Positions 20,527 to 30,300 of a stretch of DNA of 64,000 nucleotides are shown here, in pieces. Every line of letters starts with the position of its first letter. The stretch's first letter is position 1. Under the pieces are notes generated by a model that had not been told where the DNA came from, did not search any database, and saw only the letters and a program-made list of their open reading frames with translations. Source of the DNA: Stagnimonas sp. (GTDB lineage: Bacteria > Pseudomonadota > Gammaproteobacteria > Nevskiales > Nevskiaceae); assembly GCA_030696045.1 (NCBI GenBank), contig JAUYNO010000051.1:1-64000 (forward strand). The letters run 5' to 3'. The translations under genes were made by a program, and so were the position numbers.

Positions 20527-20843
20527 AGACGGCGCTCGCTGTAAGCCTCGGCCTTGGCGACGGTGGTCGGCGCCCCGGCGGCGGCCTTGGCGCTGATCTT
20601 GTACTGGCCCAGCTTCTTGCGCAGGGTGGCGCGGTTCAGGCCCAGCATGTCGGCGGCCTTGGACTGGTTGCCCCGACAGTAAGCCAGGGTGGCGCGCAGC
20701 AGCGGCGGCTCGACCTGCGCCAGGATCACGTCGTAGAGGTTTTCCGGCGCATGGCCGTTCAACGTCCGGAAGTAATCGTTGAGGCTATCGGATACGGCAT
20801 GGCTGAGCGGCTTGGAGTCACGCTCGTAGGGCTTGAACGACAT
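20523..20843 (-). CDS. fis: DNA-binding protein Fis
   Basis: [71 protein letters not shown]; start ATG at 20843; overlaps purH by 4 nt. Confidence 0.94.
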
Positions 20844-20952
20844 GGATTCGGCGGCGCCGGGGGAGCGCTCGGGTGTAGCGAAAAGGGCGGCAATCATACC
20901 GCCTGGGCCGGCGGTTAAAAAGCGTTCACTACCGCAGATTTTTGTGACAGTT

Positions 20953-21831
20953 TCAGCGGCGACGGCCGTTGATACGGTTCCAGCCCTCGCGCTGGCCATC
21001 CGGCTCGAAACTGAACCAGGGCGCGTAGGCGGCCCGCACTTCGTCCGCCTGCCGCTCCAGCAGCCCGGCCAGCGCCAGCCCGGCGCCCGGGGCGGCACAG
21101 CGAGCCAGCAGCGGCGCCAGGCCGATCAGCGGATTGGCGAGGATGTTGGCCAGCACCACCCCGTACTCGGCCGGCTCGAAGGCCTCGGGCAGCAGCGCCT
21201 GCACGCGTGCCTCGACGCCGTTGACGCGGGCATTGTCCAGGGTGGCGGTGAGCGCCTGCGGATCAATGTCGACGCAGACCGCCCGCTCCGCACCCAGCAG
21301 CAGGGCGGCGATGGCGAGGATGCCGCTGCCGCAACCGTAGTCGAGCACGGTCTTGCCCTTGAGGTCAGCCTGCGCCAGCCATTCCAGGCAGAGGTAGGTC
21401 GAGGGATGGGTGCCGGTGCCAAAGGCGAGACCCGGGTCGAGCAGCAGCACGATGGCGCCCGGCTCGGTGACTTCATGACGCTTGGCCTGCGGCACCACCC
21501 AGAACTTGTCGGCGATCTGCTGCACCGGCCAGTGCTCCAGCCACAGCCGCACCCAGTCGCGGTCCTCGACCAGCAGCGTCTCGGTACGCAGGGCCTCGCC
21601 CTCGGGCAGGGCCTCGCGCAGGGCCGCGATCACCGGCGCGAGGTCATGGTGTTCCTTGAAATAGGCCTGGGTGACCGTATCGGGCCAGAACGGGGTCTCG
21701 CCCGGCAGGGGTTCGAGGATCGGCGTGTCGGCGCCGTCGACGAAGCTCACCGCAGCGGCCTCGTAGGCGCTCAGCAGCTCTTCGGCGAACTCGGGGGTAC
21801 GGGTGAAGACACGCAGCTGCAGCCAGGCCAT
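20953..21831 (-). CDS. prmA: ribosomal protein L11 methyltransferase
   Basis: MAWLQLRVFTRTPEFAEELLSAYEAAAVSFVDG...LLDPGLAFGTGTHPSTYLCLEWLAQ...TVLDYGCGSGILAIAALLLGA; start ATG at 21831. Confidence 0.94.
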   Translation of the reverse strand: MAWLQLRVFTRTPEFAEELLSAYEAAAVSFVDGADTPILEPLPGETPFWPDTVTQAYFKEHHDLAPVIAALREALPEGEALRTETLLVEDRDWVRLWLEHWPVQQIADKFWVVPQAKRHEVTEPGAIVLLLDPGLAFGTGTHPSTYLCLEWLAQADLKGKTVLDYGCGSGILAIAALLLGAERAVCVDIDPQALTATLDNARVNGVEARVQALLPEAFEPAEYGVVLANILANPLIGLAPLLARCAAPGAGLALAGLLERQADEVRAAYAPWFSFEPDGQREGWNRINGRRR

Positions 21832-21899
21832 GGGCGGGCTCGAAGAACGAAAGGGCGCACAGGGTAGCGCGCCCGACGCACCAGAGCCCGCCCTGATTC

Positions 21900-22805
21900 T
21901 CAGCCGACCAGTTCCTCCAGGCCCTGCGCCAGCTTGGCCGGCGGCGGCATGCGGCCGGCGCTGCCGAGATCCAGGCCGATGGCTTCGAGCACGCGGCTGT
22001 CGAGCGTCATCAGGCTGGTATCCATGTCCTGGTGCCGCTCGACGCCGGCGGCGAAATGGCTGCCCAGGTTGATGCAGGCCGCCAGCCGGGAGAAGTCCTT
22101 GCCGGCCAGCGGCTCGGGCGCCTCGCGGATGGCAGCCACCATCGCCGGCGGAAAGCGCCAGCTCTCGGCCAGTTCGGCGCCGAGGTCGGAGTAGGCGAAG
22201 CCGACCCGGGACCGCTCGCAGAGCGCACGCTCGGGATCGTAGAACCGGGCCTGGCGCTCCACGTCGCGCAACTCCCCTTCCATCGACATCAGCATCAGCG
22301 GTTCGCCGATGGCATGCAGCAAGCCGGCAGTGAAGGCCGCTTGCGGGTCTTCCTTGGATTGGCAGGCGAAGTAGCGGGCGCAGACCGCCGTGTGCAGGCA
22401 GTAGCGCCAGAACAGCGCCCGCCCGAGCTCCGACGGCACCGGCACGCTGGCGGCGAAGCCGGCCCCGACCACCAGCATGCGCAGCGCGTCGAGGCCCATG
22501 AAGACGATGGCCTCGTCGATATTGGTGACGGTGCGGCTGCGCCGGTAATAGGCGGAGTTCGCCAGCCTCAGCACCTTGGCGGCGATCACCGGGTCGGTGT
22601 TCACCAGCCGGGCGACGCGCGGCAGGTTGATTTCGGGCTGATCGAAGGTGGCGATCAGCTCCTGCACCACCTTGGGCACCGTCGGCAGCGTGTGGATGCG
22701 GGACAGCAGCGAGGCAGAGGTGGCGAGCATGGGAGTCCACACATAGAGGGTCGGTGACTCCTCATCGGCCTCCCCCGGTATTTCTTTACCTCGCGGCATC
22801 GCCAC
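21900..22805 (-). CDS. HDOD domain-containing protein (likely start at internal ATG 22730)
   Basis: LPTVPKVVQELIATFDQPEINLPRVARLVNTDPVIAAKVLRLANSAYYRRSRTVTNIDEAIVFMGLDALRMLVVGAGFA; HDOD signature. Confidence 0.88.
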   Translation of the reverse strand: MAMPRGKEIPGEADEESPTLYVWTPMLATSASLLSRIHTLPTVPKVVQELIATFDQPEINLPRVARLVNTDPVIAAKVLRLANSAYYRRSRTVTNIDEAIVFMGLDALRMLVVGAGFAASVPVPSELGRALFWRYCLHTAVCARYFACQSKEDPQAAFTAGLLHAIGEPLMLMSMEGELRDVERQARFYDPERALCERSRVGFAYSDLGAELAESWRFPPAMVAAIREAPEPLAGKDFSRLAACINLGSHFAAGVERHQDMDTSLMTLDSRVLEAIGLDLGSAGRMPPPAKLAQGLEELVG

Positions 22806-22826
22806 CCGTCGGTGTCGCGATACCGC

Positions 22827-24173
22827 TCAGCCCTCGGTTTCCAGCATCTGGGCGAGATAGTGAATGTGGTGCGCGCCGGCGGTGAACACCGCATCGTCCA
22901 GAATGCGGCGCTGCAGAGCGATGTTGGTCTGGATGCCGTCCACCGCCATCTCCGACAGCGCGATGCGCATGCGCGCCATCGCCGATTCGCGGGTGACGCC
23001 GTAGGTGATCAGCTTGCCGATCATCGAGTCGTAGTTGGGCGGCACCCGGTAACCCGAGTAGCAGTGTGAATCAATGCGCACGCCCGGCCCGCCCGGCACA
23101 TGCCAGCGCTTGATCTCGCCCGGCGAGGGCACGAAGGTCTTGGGGTTCTCGGCATTGATGCGGCACTCGATGGCATGGCCGCGCGGAACCACTTGCGACT
23201 GGTCGATCCACAGCGTCTCGCCCCGCGCCACCCGGATCTGGGCCTGGATCAGGTCAATGCCGGTGACCAGTTCGGTGACGGGGTGCTCGACCTGGATACG
23301 GGTGTTCATCTCGATGAAGTAGAAGCGGCCCTTGGCGTACAGGAACTCCATGGTGCCGGCGCCGCGGTAACCGATGCGCTTGCAGGCCTCGACGCAGAGC
23401 GCGCCGACTTCGGCGCGCTGCTCGGCGGTGATGCCGGGCGCCGGGCTTTCCTCGATCACCTTCTGGTTGCGGCGCTGCATGGAGCAGTCGCGCTCGCCCA
23501 GGTGCACGCAATTGCCCTGGCCGTCAGCCAGCACCTGGATCTCGATGTGGCGCGGTTCCTCCAGGAATTTCTCCAGGAACACCGAGCCGTCCTTGAAGGC
23601 ATTGAGCGCCTCGGTGCGGGCGACATTGATCTTGCCGATCAGATCGGCTTCCTCGCGCACCACCTGCATGCCGCGACCGCCACCACCGGCGGCGGCCTTG
23701 ATGAGCACCGGATAGCCGACCTGGCGCGCGGTCTCGCGGCACTTGGCCTCGTCATCCGGCAGGCAGCCCTCGGAGCCGGGCACGCAGGGCACGCCGGCGG
23801 CGATCATCTCGGCCTTGGCGCTGGTCTTGCCGCCCATCAGGCGGATGGTCTCCGAGCGCGGGCCGATGAAGATGAAGCCGGATTTCTCGACGCTCTCGGC
23901 GAAGTCGGCGTTCTCGGACAGAAAGCCGTCGCCCGGATGGATGGCGTCGGCCTGGGTCACCTCGGCGGCCGAGATGATCGCCGCCATGTTGAGGTAGCTG
24001 CCGGAGGCCGCCGCCGGGCCGATGCAGACCGACTCATCGGCGAGCAAGACATGCTTGAGGTCGCGATCGGCGGTGGAATACACCGCCACCGTCTTGATGC
24101 CCATTTCCCGGCAGGCGCGCTGGATGCGCAGGGCAATTTCGCCGCGGTTGGCGATCAGGATCTTGTTGATCAT
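22827..24173 (-). CDS. accC: acetyl-CoA carboxylase biotin carboxylase subunit
   Basis: [53 protein letters not shown]...; 448 aa. Confidence 0.97.
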   Translation of the reverse strand: MINKILIANRGEIALRIQRACREMGIKTVAVYSTADRDLKHVLLADESVCIGPAAASGSYLNMAAIISAAEVTQADAIHPGDGFLSENADFAESVEKSGFIFIGPRSETIRLMGGKTSAKAEMIAAGVPCVPGSEGCLPDDEAKCRETARQVGYPVLIKAAAGGGGRGMQVVREEADLIGKINVARTEALNAFKDGSVFLEKFLEEPRHIEIQVLADGQGNCVHLGERDCSMQRRNQKVIEESPAPGITAEQRAEVGALCVEACKRIGYRGAGTMEFLYAKGRFYFIEMNTRIQVEHPVTELVTGIDLIQAQIRVARGETLWIDQSQVVPRGHAIECRINAENPKTFVPSPGEIKRWHVPGGPGVRIDSHCYSGYRVPPNYDSMIGKLITYGVTRESAMARMRIALSEMAVDGIQTNIALQRRILDDAVFTAGAHHIHYLAQMLETEG

Positions 24174-24180
24174 GTTTGGA

Positions 24181-24267
24181 CCGTGAGACGGGAGACGGGA
24201 GACGGGAGACGAGAAAACGGCGTCGCGCGGCTTCTACGTCTCGCGTCTCGCGTCTCCCGTCTCACGG
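24181..24267. repeat. 31-bp imperfect inverted repeat built from GGGAGAC heptamers in the accB-accC gap
   Basis: Arm 24181-24211 CCGTGAGACGGGAGACGGGAGACGGGAGACG; reverse complement of 24237-24267 is CCGTGAGACGGGAGACGCGAGACGCGAGACG (29/31 identical); 25-nt spacer. Confidence 0.9.
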
Positions 24268-24270
24268 GGT

Positions 24271-24750
24271 TCAGGCCGGGTCGATGGCGAACAGCGGCTG
24301 GTCGAACTCCACCGGCTTCTCGTTCTCGGCCAGCACGGCGGCGATCACGCCGTTCTTGTCGGCCTCGATCTGGTTCAGCATCTTCATGGCTTCGATGATG
24401 CAGAGCACCTGGCCAGCCTTGACCGTCTGCCCGACCTCGACGAAGGACTTCGCACCCGGCGAGGGCGAGCGGTAGAAGGTGCCCACCATCGGCGACTTGA
24501 CGATGTGCTGGTTGCTGGGCGGCGCGGCGGCCGGAGCCGGAGCACCGGTGGCCGGGGCGGCGACGGCGGGGGCGGGCCCGGACGGATAGGCCGGCGCGTA
24601 GCCACCCGGCGGCAGCAGCACCTGGTGCGCCATGCCGCCGGTGGGATAGCGGCTGATGCGCACGCTCTCCTCGCCTTCCTTCACTTCCAGCTCGGCAATG
24701 CCCGACTCCTCGACGAGGTCGATGAGGGTCTTGATCTTGCGCAGGTCCAT
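24271..24750 (-). CDS. accB: acetyl-CoA carboxylase biotin carboxyl carrier protein
   Basis: [34 protein letters not shown]...[48 protein letters not shown] (biotinyl motif EAMKM). Confidence 0.96.
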   Translation of the reverse strand: MDLRKIKTLIDLVEESGIAELEVKEGEESVRISRYPTGGMAHQVLLPPGGYAPAYPSGPAPAVAAPATGAPAPAAAPPSNQHIVKSPMVGTFYRSPSPGAKSFVEVGQTVKAGQVLCIIEAMKMLNQIEADKNGVIAAVLAENEKPVEFDQPLFAIDPA

Positions 24751-24815
24751 GGGGGCAACTCCGATGCGGAAGGGCCGGTGCGATGCCGGCGAAGGGTTGT
24801 AAGTGGGGGTACGGC

Positions 24816-25262
24816 TCAGCCCGGCGGGCAGAGGCGGTCGTGCAGGGCCAGCAAGGCCAGGCGGTAACCGATGGGGCCGCAGCCGACGATCACGCCAGCG
24901 GCTTTCTCGGACAGATGGGAGTGATGCCGGAACGCCTCGCGGGCGTAGACATTGGAGATGTGCACTTCCCAGTAGGGAATGCCGACCGCCAGCAGGGCGT
25001 CGCGCAGGGCGACGCTGGTGTGGGTGTAGGCACCGGCGTTGATGATGATCGCGGCCACGCCGTCACGGGCGGCCTGCTGGATGCGATCCACCAACTCGCC
25101 CTCGTGATTGGACTGGTAGCAGGCCAGCTGGTGACCGAGACCCGCCGCTTCGGCCTGCAGGCCGGCTTCGATGCCGGCCAGGGTCTGGCTGCCATACAGG
25201 CCCGGCTCGCGGCTACCGAGCAGATTCAGGTTGGGACCGTTGACCAGCAGGACTTGGCTCAA
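24816..25262 (-). CDS. aroQ: type II 3-dehydroquinate dehydratase
   Basis: [32 protein letters not shown]...[41 protein letters not shown]. Confidence 0.95.
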   Translation of the reverse strand: MSQVLLVNGPNLNLLGSREPGLYGSQTLAGIEAGLQAEAAGLGHQLACYQSNHEGELVDRIQQAARDGVAAIIINAGAYTHTSVALRDALLAVGIPYWEVHISNVYAREAFRHHSHLSEKAAGVIVGCGPIGYRLALLALHDRLCPPG

Positions 25263-25397
25263 GGACTAGCGCCGCGATTCACGAACATGAACGGAGTCTG
25301 CCGCAGGGCCAGGCCCGAAGCAAATCACCGAAGATGCCCGCGACTTAGCAGATGTTGATGGCCAGTTCGTGAAACAGCCGTCAGGACTTGCGCACCA

Positions 25398-25976
25398 TCA
25401 CGGTGCTGCGGGCAGGAAGCGATGCACCAGCAGGTCGAGCTTGGTGGCGTCGATGCCGCCCATCTCCAGGTAGCGGATGCGCCCATCCGGGCTGATCAGC
25501 ACGGTGTAGGGGATGGCGCCCAGGCTATTGCCCAGCTGTTCCATGGCGCCCAGCACCGCCTCGTCACCGACCAGGGTCGGATAGTTGAAACCCAACTCCT
25601 GCACCGCCTTGCGCACGGCTTCCGGGTCATCCATGGCAATGCCCAGCACGCTCAGGCCGGCGGCCTGGTGCTGGCGCTGGGCCGCGATCAGCAGGGGGAT
25701 TTCTTCCATGCAGGGCCCACACCAGGTCGCCCAGAAGTTCACCAGCAGCCAGCGGCCGCGCCATTCCGAGAGCTTGCGCGGCTTGCCGTCGAGGTCGTTG
25801 AGGCTCAGGTCCGGCGCCGGCTCGCCTTCCAACGCGCGGTCCGCGCTCGGCACCCGTGGCACCCCTTCCGGGATCACCGGCGCCTGCAGCCGGCGCGCCA
25901 GCAGGAAGCCGCCGGTGGCGGCCAGCACCGCGATCAGCGTGGCAGCCAGCGCCTGTCTGGGCAGCACCACGCTCAA
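25398..25976 (-). CDS. TlpA-family thiol:disulfide reductase
   Basis: N-terminal TM/signal; LNDLDGKPRKLSEWRGRWLLVNFWATWCGPCMEEIPLL. Confidence 0.9.
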   Translation of the reverse strand: MSVVLPRQALAATLIAVLAATGGFLLARRLQAPVIPEGVPRVPSADRALEGEPAPDLSLNDLDGKPRKLSEWRGRWLLVNFWATWCGPCMEEIPLLIAAQRQHQAAGLSVLGIAMDDPEAVRKAVQELGFNYPTLVGDEAVLGAMEQLGNSLGAIPYTVLISPDGRIRYLEMGGIDATKLDLLVHRFLPAAP

Positions 25977-26434
25977 CGCACCGCGACCAGCTTGGTCTGG
26001 GGCGGATAGCAGACACCGATGTCGGCGCAGCCCTGGTAGCGCACCCGCAGCGTCTTGGGCTCGGGCGCCCCGGCAGCCAGTGGGATTTTCGCCGTCAGCG
26101 TACCGTGATAGGTCTGCACCTCGCCGAACTCGGGATCGTCCTTGACCTCGCCCTGCGGCAGCTCCGGCGCCGGCAGTTTCAGCTGCGCCGGCGAGTCGGC
26201 GCTCACCTTCAACTGGTGCCGGTACAGGTAATAGCCGGGGGCGATGCTCCAGCGCAGCACCAGGGCCTTGGCCTCACGGCTGACGCCCTCGAACTGGAAG
26301 GCCTGGTCGACCGGCAACAGCGCGTCCGCCTTCGGCTTGGCCTTGAGAAAGCCGTCGGCCGCCAGCGCCGGCAGGGCCGCACCCAGCAACAGGCTCAGGG
26401 CGAGGAAGGATCGGAAACCTGGGAGAGCAGCCAT
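25973..26434 (-). CDS. stand-alone DsbD N-terminal (nDsbD/DsbC-like) domain protein
   Basis: Signal peptide; FLKAKPKADALLPVDQAFQFEG...WSIAPGYYLYRHQLKV...LRVRYQGCADIGVCYPPQTKLVAVR*; lacks DsbD membrane and C-terminal domains; 4-nt overlap with the TlpA gene. Confidence 0.8.
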   Translation of the reverse strand: MAALPGFRSFLALSLLLGAALPALAADGFLKAKPKADALLPVDQAFQFEGVSREAKALVLRWSIAPGYYLYRHQLKVSADSPAQLKLPAPELPQGEVKDDPEFGEVQTYHGTLTAKIPLAAGAPEPKTLRVRYQGCADIGVCYPPQTKLVAVR

Positions 26435-26721
26435 TGGAGATAGGGCGGGTGAGCGTCGCTGAGCTTGACCGCGACGATTTCGGGAAGTTCGTAGGGATGC
26501 TTACGCAGGACCTCGGCGCGCAGATCATCGAAGCGATCAGCGGCCGTCTTGGCCAGCAGCAGGGTCTCGGCATCCTCGCAGACCTCGCCTTGCCAGCGAT
26601 AGATGGAGCGCACTCCCGGCAACAGATTGACACAGGCGGCCAGCCGCGCCTCCACCAGGTGCCGGGCCAGCGTCGGCGCGACAGCGGCAGGTGCGGTGAT
26701 GAGGACCAGCAGGGCGGACAT
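26395..26721 (-). CDS. cutA: divalent-cation tolerance protein CutA
   Basis: MSALLVLITAPAAVAPTLARHLVEARLAACVNLLPGVRSIYRWQGEVCEDAETLLLAKTAADRFDDLRAEVLRKHPYELPEIVAV; start at 26721 (upstream ORF extension is repeat DNA). Confidence 0.92.
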   Translation of the reverse strand: MSALLVLITAPAAVAPTLARHLVEARLAACVNLLPGVRSIYRWQGEVCEDAETLLLAKTAADRFDDLRAEVLRKHPYELPEIVAVKLSDAHPPYLQWLLSQVSDPSSP

Positions 26722-26725
26722 AGGC

Positions 26726-26819
26726 GGGAGACGGGAGACGGGAGACGGGAGACGGGAGACGGGAGACGGGAGACGGGAGACGGGAGACGGGAGACGGGAG
26801 ACGGGAGACGGGAGACGGG
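26726..26819. repeat. heptanucleotide tandem array (GGGAGAC)13 plus GGG
   Basis: Counted directly: 13 perfect consecutive GGGAGAC units from 26726 to 26816, then GGG. Confidence 0.97.
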
Positions 26820-26857
26820 CGGAGGATACTAGGCCGAACCTCCTGCCAGACGCCGCC

Positions 26858-27343
26858 ATGCCCACGATCCGTCCCGCCACTGCCGCCGACTGCGAGCTGA
26901 TCGTCACCCTGATCCGCGAGCTGGCCGAGTACGAGAAGCTGCTCGATCAGTGCCAGGCGACGCCGGCGGCGCTGTGCGAGTCGCTGTTCGGCGCCCGCCC
27001 CCAAGCAGAGTGCCTGATCGCCGAACACGAGGGCCAGGGCGCCGGCTTCGCCCTGTTTTTCCCCAACTACTCGACCTTCCTGGCCAAGCCGGGCCTGTAT
27101 CTGGAAGACCTCTACGTGCGGCCGGCAGCACGCGGCCTCGGCCTGGGCAAGGCCCTGCTGGCGGCGCTGGCGAGGCTGGCCGTCGAGCGCGGCTGCGGCC
27201 GCTTCGAGTGGAGCGTGCTGGACTGGAACGCGCCGGCGATCCGCTTCTACGAGAGCCTGGGCGCGATGCCGCAGGACGAATGGACCATATACCGGGTGAC
27301 CGGCGAGGCTTTGACCACACTGGCCGCGCAGGCACAGACGTAA
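26858..27343 (+). CDS. GNAT family N-acetyltransferase
   Basis: MPTIRPATAADCELIVTLIRELAEYEKL...YLEDLYVRPAARGLGLGKALLAALARLAVERGCGRFEWSVLDWNAPAIRFYESLGA; start ATG at 26858. Confidence 0.9.
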   Translation: MPTIRPATAADCELIVTLIRELAEYEKLLDQCQATPAALCESLFGARPQAECLIAEHEGQGAGFALFFPNYSTFLAKPGLYLEDLYVRPAARGLGLGKALLAALARLAVERGCGRFEWSVLDWNAPAIRFYESLGAMPQDEWTIYRVTGEALTTLAAQAQT

Positions 27344-27377
27344 ACTGCGCGCCTTGCCACGACACCGCGCTACCGCC

Positions 27378-30300
27378 ATGTCCGCCTACGTCTTCGCCCA
27401 GCCCCTGCCCGAACGCGACGCCCTGCGCCGCGCCATCTCCGCCGCCTACCTCGCCGACGAAACCGCCCTGGTCAACAAGCTGCTGGGCCTCGCCGCCCTG
27501 CCCAGCGAACACGCCAGCCTGGTGGTGCGCCAGGCCGCCGGCTGGGTCGAGCGGGTGCGCCGGCTGAAGAACGAGCAGTCGCCGCTCGATGCCTTCATGC
27601 AGCAGTACGACCTGTCGAGCGAGGAAGGCGTGCTGCTGATGTGCCTGGCCGAGGCGCTGCTGCGCATCCCCGACGACGCCACCGCCGACAAGCTGATCGC
27701 CGACAAGCTCGGCGATGCCGACTGGGAATCCCATTTCGGCAAATCAGACTCACTGTTCGTCAACGCCGGCACCTGGGGCCTGATGCTGACCGGCAAGATC
27801 GTCAAGCTGGCGCCCGACACCACCTCCAATTTCCGCCAGGCGCTCAACAAGCTGGTGGCGAAGTCGACCGAGCCGGTGATCCAGCTCGCGGTGCGGCAGG
27901 CGATGCGGCTGATGGGCTCGCAGTTCGTGATGGGCCGTACCATCAACGAAGCGCTGAAGAACGCCCGCAGCAAGGCGCATCGAACCTACCTGCACAGTTA
28001 CGACATGCTCGGCGAGGCCGCACTCACCGGCGCCGACGCCGAGCGCTACTTCAAGGCCTACCAGGACGCCATCGCCGCCATCGGCAAGGCGGTGCGCGAG
28101 GATGCGGTGTTCGCCCAGGCGCCGATCTACGGCCGCCCGAACATCTCGGTGAAACTCTCGGCCCTGCATCCGCGCTACGAACTGGCCAAGCGCGCCCGCG
28201 TGCTCAGCGAACTGGTGCCGAAGCTGCTGGCGCTGGCGGTACAGGCCAAGAACGAGGGCATCGGCCTGACCGTCGATGCCGAGGAAGCGGACCGACTCGA
28301 ACTCTCGCTCGACGTGATCGAATCGGTCTACGCCGATGCCTCACTGGAAGGCTACGAAGGCTTCGGCCTGGCGGTGCAGGCCTTCCAGAAGCGCGGCCTC
28401 GCCGTGGTCGACTGGCTGGAGCAGCTCGCCCGCCGCGTCGGTCGCAAGCTCGCCGTGCGCCTGGTCAAGGGCGCCTACTGGGACACCGAGGTCAAGCGCT
28501 CGCAGGAGCAGGGGCTGGCCGGCTATCCGGTGTACACCCGCAAGGCCAATACCGACGTCGCCTACCTCGCCTGCGCCCGCCGCCTGCTAGCCGCGCGTGA
28601 GGTGTTCTACCCCATGCTCGCCACCCACAACGCCCACACCGTCGCGGCGGTGCGCGCCTACGCTGGCGACGAGCTGGGCTACGAATTCCAGCGCCTGCAC
28701 GGCATGGGCGAGGCGCTGTACCAGATCGTCAAGGAAGACCTGCCCCTGCCCTGCCGCGTCTACTCGCCGGTGGGCTCGCACGAGGACCTGCTGCCCTATC
28801 TGGTGCGGCGGCTGCTGGAGAACGGCGCCAACACCTCCTTCGTCAACCGCATCTTCGACGACAACACGCCGCCGGAATCCCTGGTCGCCGACCCGGTCGC
28901 GGCGGTGCGCGCGCTGGCGGTGAAGATCAACCCGCACCTGCCGCTGCCGGCCGAGCTGTATGGCGCCGAGCGGCGCAATTCGGCGGGACTGTTCCTCAGT
29001 TCGGAACCGGACCTGCAAGCGCTGGCCGCTCAGCTCGCGGCCACGACGGCACCCGGCCACGCCGTGTCGCTGACCGCCAGCCCGGCCATGCCCGGCGAAA
29101 CCCAAGCGGTCACCAACCCCGCCGACCGCCGCCAGAAGCTGGGCGAGTGGACAGCACTGCACCTGACCGCCGTGCCGGCGCTGATCGCCGAGGCCCGCAC
29201 CGCCCAGCCGCGCTGGAACGCCCAGTCCGCCGATGCCCGCGCCTCGATCCTGGAGCGTGCCGCCGACCGCCTGGAAGCCGACCCCGCCGTCTACCTGCAA
29301 CTGTTGCTGCGGGAGGCCGGCAAGACCCTGTCCGACGCCAACGCCGAGGTGCGCGAGGCAGTGGACTTCCTGCGCTACTACGCCGCGCAGGCGCGCCGGC
29401 TCATGAGCACACCGACCACCCTGCCCGGCCCCACCGGCGAGCACAACGAGCTGCAGCTGCACGGCAAGGGCGTGTTCGTCTGCATCTCGCCCTGGAACTT
29501 CCCGCTCGCCATCTTCGCCGGTCAGATCGCCGCCGCGCTGGCCGCCGGCAATGCGGTGATCGCCAAGCCGGCCGAGCAGACCAATCTGATCGCCCACGCC
29601 TTCGCGCAACTGCTGCACGAGGCCGGCGTGCCGCGCGCGGTGCTGCAGCTGGCACTGGGCGACGGCCTGATCGGTGGCGCCCTGGTGGGCGCCGAGGGCA
29701 TCGCCGGCGTCGCCTTCACCGGCTCGGTCGAAGTGGCGCAGAAGATCAACCGCAGCCTCGCCGCCAAGCCCGGCCCCATCGCCACCCTGATCGCCGAAAC
29801 CGGCGGCCAGAACGCGATGATCGTCGATAGCTCGGCGCTCCCCGAGCAGGTGGTGAAGGACGCCATCAACAGCGCCTTCTATTCCGCCGGCCAGCGTTGC
29901 AGCGCTCTGCGCGTGCTCTGCGTGCAGAGCGAGATCGCCGACAAGGTCGCGCATCTGCTCGCCGGTGCGATGCAGGAGCTGGTGATCGGTGATCCGGCTC
30001 TGCTGGCGACCGATATTGGTCCGGTGATCGACGAGGAAGCGCGCAGCAAGCTGCAGGCCCACGCCGAAGTCATGCGTCGCGACGGCAAGCGCATCGGCGA
30101 AGTACTGCTGCCGGCCGGTACCGAGTTCGGCAGCTTCGTGTCACCGCTGGCGGTGGAGATGGACAGCCTGTCGCAGCTGCGCGAGGAGCAGTTCGGCCCG
30201 ATCCTGCACTTGGTCCGCTTCGAGTCCGATCAGCTGGAGAGCCTGATCGAGCAGATCAACGCGCTCGGCTACGGCCTGACCCTGGGCGTGCACTCGCGCA

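Noticed and set aside
20953-22740. 595-aa minus-strand ORF spanning prmA and part of the HDOD region
   Set aside because: Only the C-terminal part from the ATG at 21831 is PrmA; the N-terminal extension is a frame-shadow of the HDOD gene.
24181-24267. Rho-independent terminator between accB and accC
   Set aside because: Strong hairpin but no T tract on the transcribed (minus) orientation; internal to a conserved operon.
26726-26819. CRISPR array
   Set aside because: Units are contiguous 7-mers with no spacers and no cas genes nearby.
26537-27379. Minus-strand ORF with RLPSPVS protein repeats, and the plus-strand RRETGDG repeats at 26603
   Set aside because: Peptide repeats are just the translation of the (GGGAGAC)n DNA array; real gene starts (26721 minus, 26858 plus) lie outside it.
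28587-30062. 491-aa minus-strand ORF inside putA
   Set aside because: Antisense shadow ORF in a GC-rich gene.
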